From: an uncultured beta proteobacterium
GTDB taxonomy: Bacteria > Pseudomonadota > Gammaproteobacteria > Burkholderiales > Burkholderiaceae_C
Reading direction: 5' to 3'
Length of the DNA stretch: 7,192 bases
NCBI GenBank assembly: GCA_903859265.1
Contig: CAIOLZ010000037.1
Location: 1 to 7,192, forward strand
Every line of letters begins with the position of its first letter. Positions within the stretch are counted from its first letter, which is position 1. Shown here one piece after another: positions 1 through 6,552 of this stretch. Under the pieces are notes generated by a model. The model saw only the letters and a list, made by a program, of their open reading frames with translations. It did not search any database and was not told the DNA's origin. Both the position numbers and the translations under genes were made by a program.

Positions 1-576
1 AAGCATGGTGACGCCGCGTGACTTGAGGTCTTCAATGATGCGAAACACCTCTTCCACCAGAATTGGCGCCAGACCCATGGAAGGTTCGTCGAGCAGCACC
101 ACTTCGGGGTTGAGCATCACCGCCCGTGCCATCGCCAGCATTTGTTGCTCCCCGCCGGACAAGGTGCCCGCCAACTGCAGGCGGCGCTCTTTGAGCCGGG
201 GAAACAGCTCCAGGGCGCGCTCCAGATCACCCGCGACATCCCCCTTCGGGCGGCTGCCGGTCAGGCGCGGAAACGCCCACTGAATCAGGTTGTCAGTAAC
301 CGTCATGGTGGCAAAAACGCGCCGCCCCTCCGGCGAATGCGCCAAGCCGAGTTTGGCAATGGTGTAAGACTCCAAATTGTCAATGCGCTTGCCATTCAGG
401 GCGATTTCGCCGGCAGTGGGTTTGATCATGCCGGAGATGGCACGCATGGTAGTGGTCTTGCCAGCGCCATTGGAGCCAATCAACGTGACGACTTTGCCCT
501 TGGGAACGTCGATGGAAATACCGTGCAGCACCTGCACTTTGCCGTAACCGGCTTCCAGATTTTTGATAGTCAACAT
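1..576 (-). CDS. livF: LivF-type ABC transporter ATP-binding protein, 3' end outside the window
   Basis: This is one of the two ATPases that drive a branched-chain amino acid type (HAAT) ABC importer; it acts on the cytoplasmic face. The frame is open from an ATG at 576 to base 1 (192 codons). LivF proteins usually have about 235 residues, so about 45 are missing, including the H-loop. Visible motifs are Walker A GSNGAGKT (34-41), the LivF-typical SPEGRRVF (81-88) around the Q-loop, the ABC signature LSGGEQQ (139-145) and Walker B VVLLDEP (159-165). It is the last liv gene seen here, 10 bases after the livM-livG fusion. The start is supported by AAGGA six bases upstream. The family assignment is firm. 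The substrate is set by the binding protein and permeases, not by this subunit. Confidence 0.95.
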   Translation of the reverse strand, partial: MLTIKNLEAGYGKVQVLHGISIDVPKGKVVTLIGSNGAGKTTTMRAISGMIKPTAGEIALNGKRIDNLESYTIAKLGLAHSPEGRRVFATMTVTDNLIQWAFPRLTGSRPKGDVAGDLERALELFPRLKERRLQLAGTLSGGEQQMLAMARAVMLNPEVVLLDEPSMGLAPILVEEVFRIIEDLKSRGVTML

Positions 577-582
577 GCTGTG

Positions 583-587
583 TCCTT
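583..587 (-). promoter_or_regulatory. Ribosome binding site of livF
   Basis: On the minus strand AAGGA lies six bases before the livF ATG. Its first A is the last base of the TGA stop codon of the upstream livM-livG gene. A ribosome finishing the fusion gene would sit on the livF start signal, which suggests translational coupling. The motif and spacing are seen directly; the coupling is inferred. Confidence 0.7.
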
Positions 588-2524
588 CAGGTGGCGGTGC
601 CACCGAGATAAGCCTCGATCACCTTCTCGTTGGCCTGCACCTCGGCAGGTTTGCCTTCGGCGATTTTCTGGCCGAAGTCGAGGACCGAGACTTGATCACA
701 AATACTCATCACCACATCCATGTGGTGCTCGATCAGGATGACCGTAATTCCGTGGTCCCGGATTTTGCGGATGATGGTGACCAGCTCTTTGATGTCGGGT
801 GCCGTGAGGCCCGCCGCCGGTTCATCCAACAACAAAAGCTGTGGATCCAGCGCCAAGGCGCGGGCAATTTCCAAAAGGCGCTGTTTGCCATAAGGCAGGT
901 TGCGCGCCTCTTCCTGGGCCAGGTCGCCCAGGCCCACAAAATTGATCAGGCCCAGCCCACGCACCACCGATGCCGCTTCTTCACGCTTGTAGCGCGGGCT
1001 GTGCAGCGACACATCGACCAGGTTACTCGCAAAGGTGTGGTGCAAACCGACCTGCACGTTTTGCAGCGCAGTCATCTCACCGAACAGCTGCACGTTCTGA
1101 AAAGTGCGTGCAATACCGGACAAGGCAATATCAGACGATGTCCGTCCCACCACCGAACTGCCTGCAAAAGAAATGCTGCCGGCCGTAGGTACATAGATGC
1201 CAGTGAGCACGTTCATCATGGTGCTCTTGCCAGAACCGTTAGGACCAATCAGACCGTGAATGGTGCCGCGGCGGATATGCAAGTCAACCTGGTTGATCGC
1301 CTTGAGGCCGCCGAACTGCATCAGGATGCCTGTGGCCGTCAGCAGATCTTGACCGGGCTCAATGTGACCCGTGTTGGCAGCTTGCATGATCGCGTCTTTC
1401 GCTGCGTCCACATCGGCCATGGCCTGGACATTTTTTCGCACGCCCTTGCGGACAAAAAGACTGTTCGCAAAGCCGACAATGCCGTCCTGCAGGTAATAAA
1501 CCACAAACAAAATCATCAGTCCGAAAATACTCAGACGCCAGTCGGTGATGGACTCCAGCCAGAACGAAAAGCCTGCCAGTGCAATGGTTCCCACCACCGG
1601 CAAGGCCATTTGCCGCAGCGTCGTCATCTTGCGCAGAATGCCTACAACCGCACCGATGGCCATCAGGACTGCCAACACCGTGGCGACCTGCCGGAACATT
1701 TCCAGATCGTCGAGAAGTTTGGGCAACAACACAATGATCGCTGCGCCCAACATGGCACCCGAGCGGGTTTTGCGCCCACCCATGATGACGGCCAGCAAGA
1801 ACAATACTGTGAGCTCGAAGTTGTAGGTGTTGGGCGAAATGTATTGCTCAGAATAGGCATACAGGCACCCCGCCAACCCCGCGAATCCAGCACTGATCAC
1901 AAACGCATAAACCTTGTAGCGATAGACAGAAACACCCATGCAATCGGATGCGACCGGGCTGCCCCGCAAGGCTTCAAAAGCGCGTCCGAGCTGGGATTTC
2001 AATATCCGGTCAACCACGACCAGGGAAATCACCATCAAGGCCAGCACCATCCAGTAAAAACCATGTTCGTCCAACTGAAAGCCACCAATGGAGGGCTTGG
2101 GCACTTTGATACCCAGCGGCCCTTCCGTCAGGAAGTCCATTTCATTGATGAGAATCTGGATGATGGTGCCAAACGCCAGCGTCACCATGGCCAGATACGG
2201 CCCCGTCACGCGCAGCGCGGGCAGCGCCAACAATGCACCAAAACCCGCTGTGACCCCGATGCTGGCGGGAATGATCAGCCACAGTGGCGCCCCCAGTTTC
2301 AAAAACAGCACGCCCGCGGTGTAGGAACCTACTCCAAACAATCCCGCGTGCCCCAAAGACACCTGTCCGGTGTAGCCCACCACGATGTCCAGACCAAACA
2401 GGAGAATGGCGTAAATCATGATCGTGCCGACCATGTGGATGTAATAGGGGTTGCCGGTGATCAGCGGAAACGCCGCCAGCAGCGCGGCGCCTGCAACGCC
2501 CGTAATGAGTGACTTGCTGTTCAT
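587..2524 (-). CDS. Fused LivM permease and LivG ATPase of a branched-chain amino acid type ABC importer
   Basis: This 645-residue protein joins two subunits that are separate in the Escherichia coli Liv system. Residues 1 to about 353 are a LivM permease: they carry the LivM signature GYTGQVSLGHAG (50-61), the cytoplasmic EAA-like loop GRAFEALRG (180-188) and the final hydrophobic segment near 331-346 ending in DGIVGF. A linker of about 40 residues (354-392) follows. Residues 393-645 are a full-length LivG ATPase: Walker A GPNGSGKS (427-434), Q-loop Q476, signature-region LPYGKQ (543-548, proline where serine is canonical), Walker B LLLLDEP (563-569) and H-loop EHH (599-601). There is no stop or frame change between the domains. 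Compared with ordinary LivM, residues about 277-326 look like an insertion with two extra hydrophobic stretches. The gene starts two bases after livH ends. The function, half of the translocation pore plus one ATPase, is well supported; the substrate is not known. Confidence 0.95.
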   Translation of the reverse strand: MNSKSLITGVAGAALLAAFPLITGNPYYIHMVGTIMIYAILLFGLDIVVGYTGQVSLGHAGLFGVGSYTAGVLFLKLGAPLWLIIPASIGVTAGFGALLALPALRVTGPYLAMVTLAFGTIIQILINEMDFLTEGPLGIKVPKPSIGGFQLDEHGFYWMVLALMVISLVVVDRILKSQLGRAFEALRGSPVASDCMGVSVYRYKVYAFVISAGFAGLAGCLYAYSEQYISPNTYNFELTVLFLLAVIMGGRKTRSGAMLGAAIIVLLPKLLDDLEMFRQVATVLAVLMAIGAVVGILRKMTTLRQMALPVVGTIALAGFSFWLESITDWRLSIFGLMILFVVYYLQDGIVGFANSLFVRKGVRKNVQAMADVDAAKDAIMQAANTGHIEPGQDLLTATGILMQFGGLKAINQVDLHIRRGTIHGLIGPNGSGKSTMMNVLTGIYVPTAGSISFAGSSVVGRTSSDIALSGIARTFQNVQLFGEMTALQNVQVGLHHTFASNLVDVSLHSPRYKREEAASVVRGLGLINFVGLGDLAQEEARNLPYGKQRLLEIARALALDPQLLLLDEPAAGLTAPDIKELVTIIRKIRDHGITVILIEHHMDVVMSICDQVSVLDFGQKIAEGKPAEVQANEKVIEAYLGGTAT

Positions 2525-2526
2525 CT

Positions 2527-3402
2527 TCAGACTTTCTTGATCGCGGATTTGCCGAACAGACCCGACGGCTTGAAGGCCAGCACCAGCAATAGCAGCACCA
2601 ACCCGGGAACGTCTTTGTAGCCCGTGGAGAGATAGAAACCGGTGGTGGTTTCAGCCACCCCCAAAATAATGCCGCCAACAATAATGCCCAGCCCGCTGGT
2701 CAGTCCGCCAATAATGGCCACCGCGAATGCCTTCAGGCCCAGGACCGCGCCCATGGTCGCACCGGTGAGCGTCAGCGGCGCAATCAACGCGCCAGCAAAA
2801 CCTGCTGTAGCGCTTGACAGTGCATATGAAAAAGTAATCACCAGGCCCGTGTTGATGCCCATCAACTTGGCGGCATCGCGGTCGTTGAATGTGGCTACCA
2901 CGGCCTTGCCGTAAATGGTTTTGCGGTTGAAAAACTCGACCGCCAGCATCATCACGATTGCGCCCACGACGACCAGCAATTCCATGGGCAACACATTGGC
3001 ACCCAGGAATTTAATCGGCGATTCGGGCAGCGGTGAAGGGAATTTCAGATCGTCCCGGCCCCAGATGTTTTCCGCCACATTCTTGAAAATGATGCCCAGC
3101 GCAATCGTGGACATGATCCAGCCGAACTCGCTCTTGATCTTGATCGCCGGAGCCACGCCAATGCGCTCAACGACCGCGCCCTGCACCAATCCGAATGCGA
3201 TCACGATGGGTAGCATCAGCCAATAGTTGATGCCCCGGTTTACCAGAGTGAGGCCCACCATGGCACCAAGCATCAGCGCGTCACCCTGACCGAAGTTCAG
3301 CGTATCCGAAGTCTGAAAAGTCAGTTGATAACCGAATGCAATGACCGCGTAGATCATGCCCAGCGCGATCCCGCTGTACACCAGCTGCAGAAAAATTTCC
3401 AT
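2527..3402 (-). CDS. livH: LivH-type inner-membrane permease of the same ABC importer
   Basis: This 291-residue polytopic membrane protein should pair with the LivM half of the fusion to form the translocation channel. Family marks are the N-terminal helix with GIALGMIYAVIAFGYQL (11-27), the NFGQGDALMLGAM segment (36-48, cognate of NFAHGEFLMLGA in other LivH proteins), and an EAA-type cytoplasmic loop at about 164-206 with the core DAAKLMGIN (176-184), which contacts an ATPase. Length matches the family (about 290-310). The ATG at 3402 has GAGGGG eight bases upstream (3411-3416). Its TGA stop at 2527-2529 is followed two bases later by the livM-livG ATG, so the two are probably translationally coupled. 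It is separated from the binding-protein gene by 133 bases holding a strong terminator-like hairpin. The LivH assignment is secure; the substrate is open. Confidence 0.95.
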   Translation of the reverse strand: MEIFLQLVYSGIALGMIYAVIAFGYQLTFQTSDTLNFGQGDALMLGAMVGLTLVNRGINYWLMLPIVIAFGLVQGAVVERIGVAPAIKIKSEFGWIMSTIALGIIFKNVAENIWGRDDLKFPSPLPESPIKFLGANVLPMELLVVVGAIVMMLAVEFFNRKTIYGKAVVATFNDRDAAKLMGINTGLVITFSYALSSATAGFAGALIAPLTLTGATMGAVLGLKAFAVAIIGGLTSGLGIIVGGIILGVAETTTGFYLSTGYKDVPGLVLLLLVLAFKPSGLFGKSAIKKV

Positions 3403-3431
3403 GGTATGAGCCCCTCAAAATTACACTGCCG

Positions 3432-3452
3432 CTGCAACCCGGGTCGTTGCAG
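3432..3452 (-). other. Inverted repeat in the leader of livH
   Basis: Perfect 7-base arms CTGCAAC and GTTGCAG enclose a 7-base loop. The element lies 6 bases past the U-tract of the terminator and 15 bases before the livH ribosome binding site. In RNA that reads through the terminator it could fold near the 5' side of livH and stabilise the message or affect translation. The repeat is seen directly; any function is inferred. Confidence 0.4.
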
Positions 3453-3458
3453 GGTTCT

Positions 3459-3501
3459 AAAAAAAGGCACCGTTCCAGCCAATACGGGCCAGAGCGATGC
3501 C
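3459..3501 (-). terminator. Rho-independent terminator or attenuator between livK and livH
   Basis: Read on the minus strand, bases 3501-3466 form a stem of 15 positions with one C/A mismatch and three G-T wobbles. It opens with GGCATCG and closes with CGGTGCC around a 6-base loop, and seven T follow directly (3465-3459). This is the classic intrinsic terminator layout. It lies inside the importer locus, after the binding-protein gene and before the permease gene, so it probably ends most transcripts after livK and lets a fraction through. No second promoter is evident in the remaining 56 bases before livH. The plus-strand reading has no U-tract on the other side, so it is not bidirectional. 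Confidence 0.8.
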
Positions 3502-3508
3502 TTTGCAT

Positions 3509-3533
3509 GCCTTTCTTTATGGCAAAGAAAAGC
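3509..3533 (-). other. Stem-loop directly after the livK stop codon
   Basis: On the minus strand GCTTTTCTTT and AAAGAAAGGC pair over ten positions (one G-T wobble) around a 5-base loop. The element begins two bases after the livK TAA and ends 7 bases before the terminator stem. It has no U-tract and is A/T rich, so it is not a terminator by itself. It could protect the 3' end of the livK message from exonucleases. The alternative is chance pairing in low-complexity sequence. Confidence 0.4.
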
Positions 3534-3535
3534 GC

Positions 3536-4783
3536 TTACTTCACCACGGTCAGCGCACCCTTGGCATTCACGTCTTTGACACGCACTTCGGACGCCTTCT
3601 TGAAGTCGGCTTCATAGGCATACACCACGCGCTGGCCCTTGACTTCGCCGAACACAGGAATGTTGGCGGTAATGGCTTCATGGTCTTTCGCAGTGAACGG
3701 TTTGTTGTAGGTCGTCACAACGCCTTCAACCGGGGTCTTCAGATCTTCCAACGCGGCCTTGATCTTGGGGCCATCGGTCGAATTGGCCTGCTTGATGGCA
3801 GCAGCCAGCAGGTAAATCGAGTCATAGCCCTGCGCCGCCGAAACTGGTGAATCAATGCGCGCATTCTTGGGGTTGAACGTCTTCAGGTAGCTGATGATGA
3901 AGGACTGGCGCTTGGGCGTGGTTGGCTCCTGAATGAAGGTCTGCGGCATGCGCGCACCTTCGCCGCCGGGGCCGGCGTTGTCAATAAAGTTGGCCATGGA
4001 CAGCGTCCAGCTTCCGATCATCGGCACCTTCCAGCCCAGCTTGGTCATGCCATTAGCGATTTGCGCCAGTTCAGGCCCGATGGCGTAGGTCAAAATCGCT
4101 TCAGCACCGGCTTCCTTGGCCTTGAGCAATTGCGCGGTCATGTCCACGTCTTTGATGTTGAATTTTTCAACAGCAACGGGTTTGATACCTTTGAGGTCCA
4201 GCGCTTTTTCCAGATCCGAGCGACCGAGCTGTCCGTAGTTGGTGGAGTCCGCCAGGATCGCCAGTTTCTTGAATTTGCGACGTGTCACCGCTTCTTCCAC
4301 AATCATGGGGGCCTGAATGCTGTCGTGCGCTGCATTGCGGAAGATGTAGTTTTCAGGCTGATCGTCGAACTGGTGGGTGATGACCGAGCCAGTGGCCACG
4401 TTGTTGATGACAGGAATTTTGGCTTCCTGGTAGAAGCGCTGAGACGCCAGCGCAACACCGGTGTTGATGAAGCCCACGGTTGCGGTAACTTTTTCCTTGT
4501 TGATCAACTCTTGCGCGATTTGCACACCGCGTTCATTCTTGGCTTCATCATCGCGCTCGACAATTTGCAATTGGCGTCCAAGCACACCACCAGCCTTGTT
4601 GATCTCGTCAACGGCCATTTTGACGCCGTCACGCATGCTCACACCCATGGAAGAGGATCCGCCGGTGTAAGGGCCCGAAACACCAATTTTGATGGGATCA
4701 GCGGCCAGGGCAAAACCCGAAAATGCGATCGTGGCACATGCCACTGCGACGTGGGAAGCGAGCTTCGTAAAGCGAAAAGTCAT
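3536..4783 (-). CDS. Periplasmic substrate-binding protein of a branched-chain amino acid type ABC importer
   Basis: This 415-residue protein should capture the substrate in the periplasm and deliver it to LivH-LivM. A Sec signal peptide is clear: basic start MTFRFTK, hydrophobic core, and likely cleavage after ALA at residue 27. The mature chain begins ADPIKIGVSGPYTG, the usual first strand of Leu/Ile/Val-binding-protein-like (Peripla_BP_6, type I fold) proteins, followed by GVKMAVDEINKAGG (53-66) and GRQLQIVERDDE (69-80), all typical of the family. There is no lipobox cysteine, so it is soluble rather than a lipoprotein. It is the first gene of the liv locus, and AGGAG five bases before the ATG supports the start. 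Binding proteins of this family recognise amino acids, amides, urea or aromatic acids, and I cannot choose among them from sequence, so no livK symbol is assigned. Confidence 0.93.
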   Translation of the reverse strand: MTFRFTKLASHVAVACATIAFSGFALAADPIKIGVSGPYTGGSSSMGVSMRDGVKMAVDEINKAGGVLGRQLQIVERDDEAKNERGVQIAQELINKEKVTATVGFINTGVALASQRFYQEAKIPVINNVATGSVITHQFDDQPENYIFRNAAHDSIQAPMIVEEAVTRRKFKKLAILADSTNYGQLGRSDLEKALDLKGIKPVAVEKFNIKDVDMTAQLLKAKEAGAEAILTYAIGPELAQIANGMTKLGWKVPMIGSWTLSMANFIDNAGPGGEGARMPQTFIQEPTTPKRQSFIISYLKTFNPKNARIDSPVSAAQGYDSIYLLAAAIKQANSTDGPKIKAALEDLKTPVEGVVTTYNKPFTAKDHEAITANIPVFGEVKGQRVVYAYEADFKKASEVRVKDVNAKGALTVVK

Positions 4784-5096
4784 GGTGTCTCCTACATTGT
4801 TTTAAAACTTGCGAACTGAATGGCAACTGCGTGTTGAACGACCCTGATCTTTTTGATCACCGCAGCATTCTCAAATCTGTCGTTTGAGTCAATCCGATGA
4901 ATCTAAACGATTTCGTCTGCAGCTGGCCTGTGCCATTCAGCTAAACGACAGGAATAAACGCGGGTTTGGAATGAATTTTTTTCAAATCTCCAGCGAAAAA
5001 ATTGGTTTTTATCGGAAATTAGGGGTTAACCCGAACGACTACTTTTGGGCAGCCAAAACGGAGGGAAAAAGCGCGCAACCTAAAATCCCGCTGTTC
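4784..5096. promoter_or_regulatory. Divergent intergenic control region between the liv locus and the exporter pair
   Basis: These 313 bases separate the divergent transcription units and should hold both promoters. The part near the exporter is AT-rich (41% GC over 4961-5060 by hand count, against 61% over 5221-5320). Visible elements are the inverted repeat TGATC-TTTTT-GATCA (4845-4859), three AAACGA copies (minus strand at 4880-4885; plus strand at 4905-4910 and 4943-4948) and the palindrome GGGTTAACCC (5023-5032). Weak sigma-70 candidates toward livK are TTGCCA (4821-4826) with TAAAAC (4799-4804), spacing 16, which would leave only a very short leader, and TTGACT (4887-4892) with a poor -10. 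TAAAAT at 5081-5086 is a possible -10 for the exporters but lacks a -35. No promoter is assigned with confidence. Confidence 0.45.
4789..4793 (-). promoter_or_regulatory. Ribosome binding site of the substrate-binding protein gene
   Basis: AGGAG on the minus strand ends five bases before the ATG at 4783. It is the best ribosome binding site in the window and agrees with the signal peptide in fixing this start. High translation of the binding protein would suit its role as the most abundant part of the importer. Confidence 0.75.
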
Positions 5097-6539
5097 ATGC
5101 AACTACAAAAAAATAAAAACGCATCCGCAACTCCCCGACCCTACCTGCACGACGTTTTGCTGGAAACAGGCGCGCTCTGGAAGCTGGCATGGCCCATTTT
5201 GGTCGGGCAGCTCGCTACGGTGGGCATGTCGGTCGTCGATGTAGCCATGGCCGGGCACGCGTCGGCTGCTGATCTGGCCGGTGTTGCCCTTGGCGTGTCA
5301 ATCTGGAACATCGTGATTCTGACCATCATGGGCCTGGTGATGTCGGTCAATCCGATGGTCGCCCACCATGTGGGTGCGCGCAATCTGGATGCCGTGGCCC
5401 ATGTCGTGCGGCAAGGACTCTGGAAGGCGCTGGTTGTGGGGGCCACGGCGTTTGTGCTGGCGCAATCCGCATCTTTTGTTTTTGACTACATGCCGATAGA
5501 ACCCGAGGTGCGCGATGTGGCCAAAAGCTTTGTCCGTGTTGTCAGCTTTGGCCTGCCGGCATTTACCGCCTACCGCGTTTTGTATGGCTACAGCACCAGC
5601 ATCAACCAGACCAAACCGATGATGGTCATTGCCCTGGCCGCCCTGCTACTCAACGGGCTGATCAACTGGCTGCTGGTGTTTGGCAACCTGGGCTTTCCCG
5701 CGTTGGGCGGCGTAGGCTGCGCCTGGGCAACCACGCTGTGCGTGTGGTTCAACCTGATCGCGTTGCTGTCGTGGATGCATTGCAGCCCGGCCTACCGCAG
5801 CACCTGGCCATTTGCGCAATACGAAGCACCCAACAACCAAAGTCTGCGGCACTTGTTCAAACTCGGCATTCCGATTGGCATCACGCACTTCGCCGAAACG
5901 AGTGCGTTCAGCCTGATCGCCCTGCTGATCGCCAGGTTCGGCAGTCGTGAGGTATCGGCCCACCAGATTGCCCTGAATTTCACTTCGCTGACCTTCATGG
6001 TGCCTTTGAGCATTGCCCTGGCGCTACTAACCCGCGTTGGCCAAAGTCTGGGCGCAGGTGACGCAGCTGCGGCGCGGTTCAGGTCGTGGGTGGGGATAGC
6101 CGTGACCGTGGTTTTTTCACTCTTTTCAGCGCTGTGCATGGCCACCTTCAGCCATTGGATTGCGCGTGCCTACACCATCGATATCCCGGTGGCCCAGGCG
6201 GCAGCGCAACTGCTGATGCTGGCTGCGCTCTTTCAATTGCCCGACTGCATTCAGGTGGCTGCGATGAGCGCCATTCGCGGCTATAAAGTGACCCGCGCAC
6301 CCATGGTCCTGCACCTCACCGCATTTTGGGGGATTTGTTTGCCCTTGGGTTGCCTGCTAGGGCTCGCGCCGCAGTGGATGCCACTGGCACCCACCCACCC
6401 CATGGGCGCGCAAGGTTTCTGGATTGCGCTCACCGTCGGACTGACCATCTCGGCCACCGGTCTTTTGGCAATGCTGCGCCACACGGCCAACGGCGCAGTG
6501 CTAAAGAGCCTCCCCAGGGCCAGCCCAGGCACTATTTGA
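5097..6539 (+). CDS. MATE family (NorM-like) multidrug or metabolite efflux antiporter
   Basis: This polytopic inner-membrane protein should export cationic or aromatic compounds in exchange for sodium ions or protons. From the ATG at 5097 it has 480 residues, a normal MATE length, with two homologous halves (about 30-225 and 255-455). The three acidic residues known from the NorM cation and transport site are all present in their usual context: D48 in VVDVAMAGH, E267 in THFAETSAF and D383 in FQLPDCIQV, followed by the family motif IRGYK (393-397). The start is not certain. The frame stays open to a TTG at 4884, and another ATG lies at 4971, but those 71 extra residues look non-coding, are AT-rich, and MATE similarity begins only after about residue 20 of the short form. 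No start has a good ribosome binding site. An MFS exporter gene follows 13 bases later. The substrate is unknown. Confidence 0.92.
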   Translation: MQLQKNKNASATPRPYLHDVLLETGALWKLAWPILVGQLATVGMSVVDVAMAGHASAADLAGVALGVSIWNIVILTIMGLVMSVNPMVAHHVGARNLDAVAHVVRQGLWKALVVGATAFVLAQSASFVFDYMPIEPEVRDVAKSFVRVVSFGLPAFTAYRVLYGYSTSINQTKPMMVIALAALLLNGLINWLLVFGNLGFPALGGVGCAWATTLCVWFNLIALLSWMHCSPAYRSTWPFAQYEAPNNQSLRHLFKLGIPIGITHFAETSAFSLIALLIARFGSREVSAHQIALNFTSLTFMVPLSIALALLTRVGQSLGAGDAAAARFRSWVGIAVTVVFSLFSALCMATFSHWIARAYTIDIPVAQAAAQLLMLAALFQLPDCIQVAAMSAIRGYKVTRAPMVLHLTAFWGICLPLGCLLGLAPQWMPLAPTHPMGAQGFWIALTVGLTISATGLLAMLRHTANGAVLKSLPRASPGTI

Positions 6540-6552
6540 TACGCTCACTCCC

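Noticed and set aside
142..741. A 199-codon plus-strand frame opposite livF
   Set aside because: The minus strand encodes LivF with Walker A, signature and Walker B in order. The plus-strand frame crosses the livF start and the end of the fusion gene and has no family features.
563..2512. A 649-codon open frame on the plus strand, opposite the livM-livG fusion
   Set aside because: It runs exactly codon-on-codon antisense to the fusion gene. A stop there needs TTA, CTA or TCA in the real gene, and these are avoided in this codon usage, so the long frame is a by-product. Its translation is rich in His, Gln and Arg and shows no recognisable domain, while the minus strand carries full LivM and LivG motifs.
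2142..2681. A 179-codon minus-strand frame spanning the livH-livM junction
   Set aside because: It overlaps both permease genes in another frame, and its translation has no permease character. livH ends and livM begins normally in their own frames.
4061..4819. A 252-codon open frame on the plus strand, opposite the substrate-binding protein gene
   Set aside because: It is in the same codon-aligned antisense register to a gene with a clear signal peptide and family motifs, so it is explained by missing TTA/CTA/TCA codons.
4995..5010. A-run and T-run pair after 4990, considered as a terminator for an upstream plus-strand transcript
   Set aside because: The stem would be nearly all A-T pairs with a bulge, no GC clamp, and no plus-strand gene lies upstream to be terminated.
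4884..5096. Possible small gene or small RNA in the divergent spacer
   Set aside because: No independent start with a ribosome binding site, no terminator on either strand, and the AT-rich sequence is better explained as promoter DNA.
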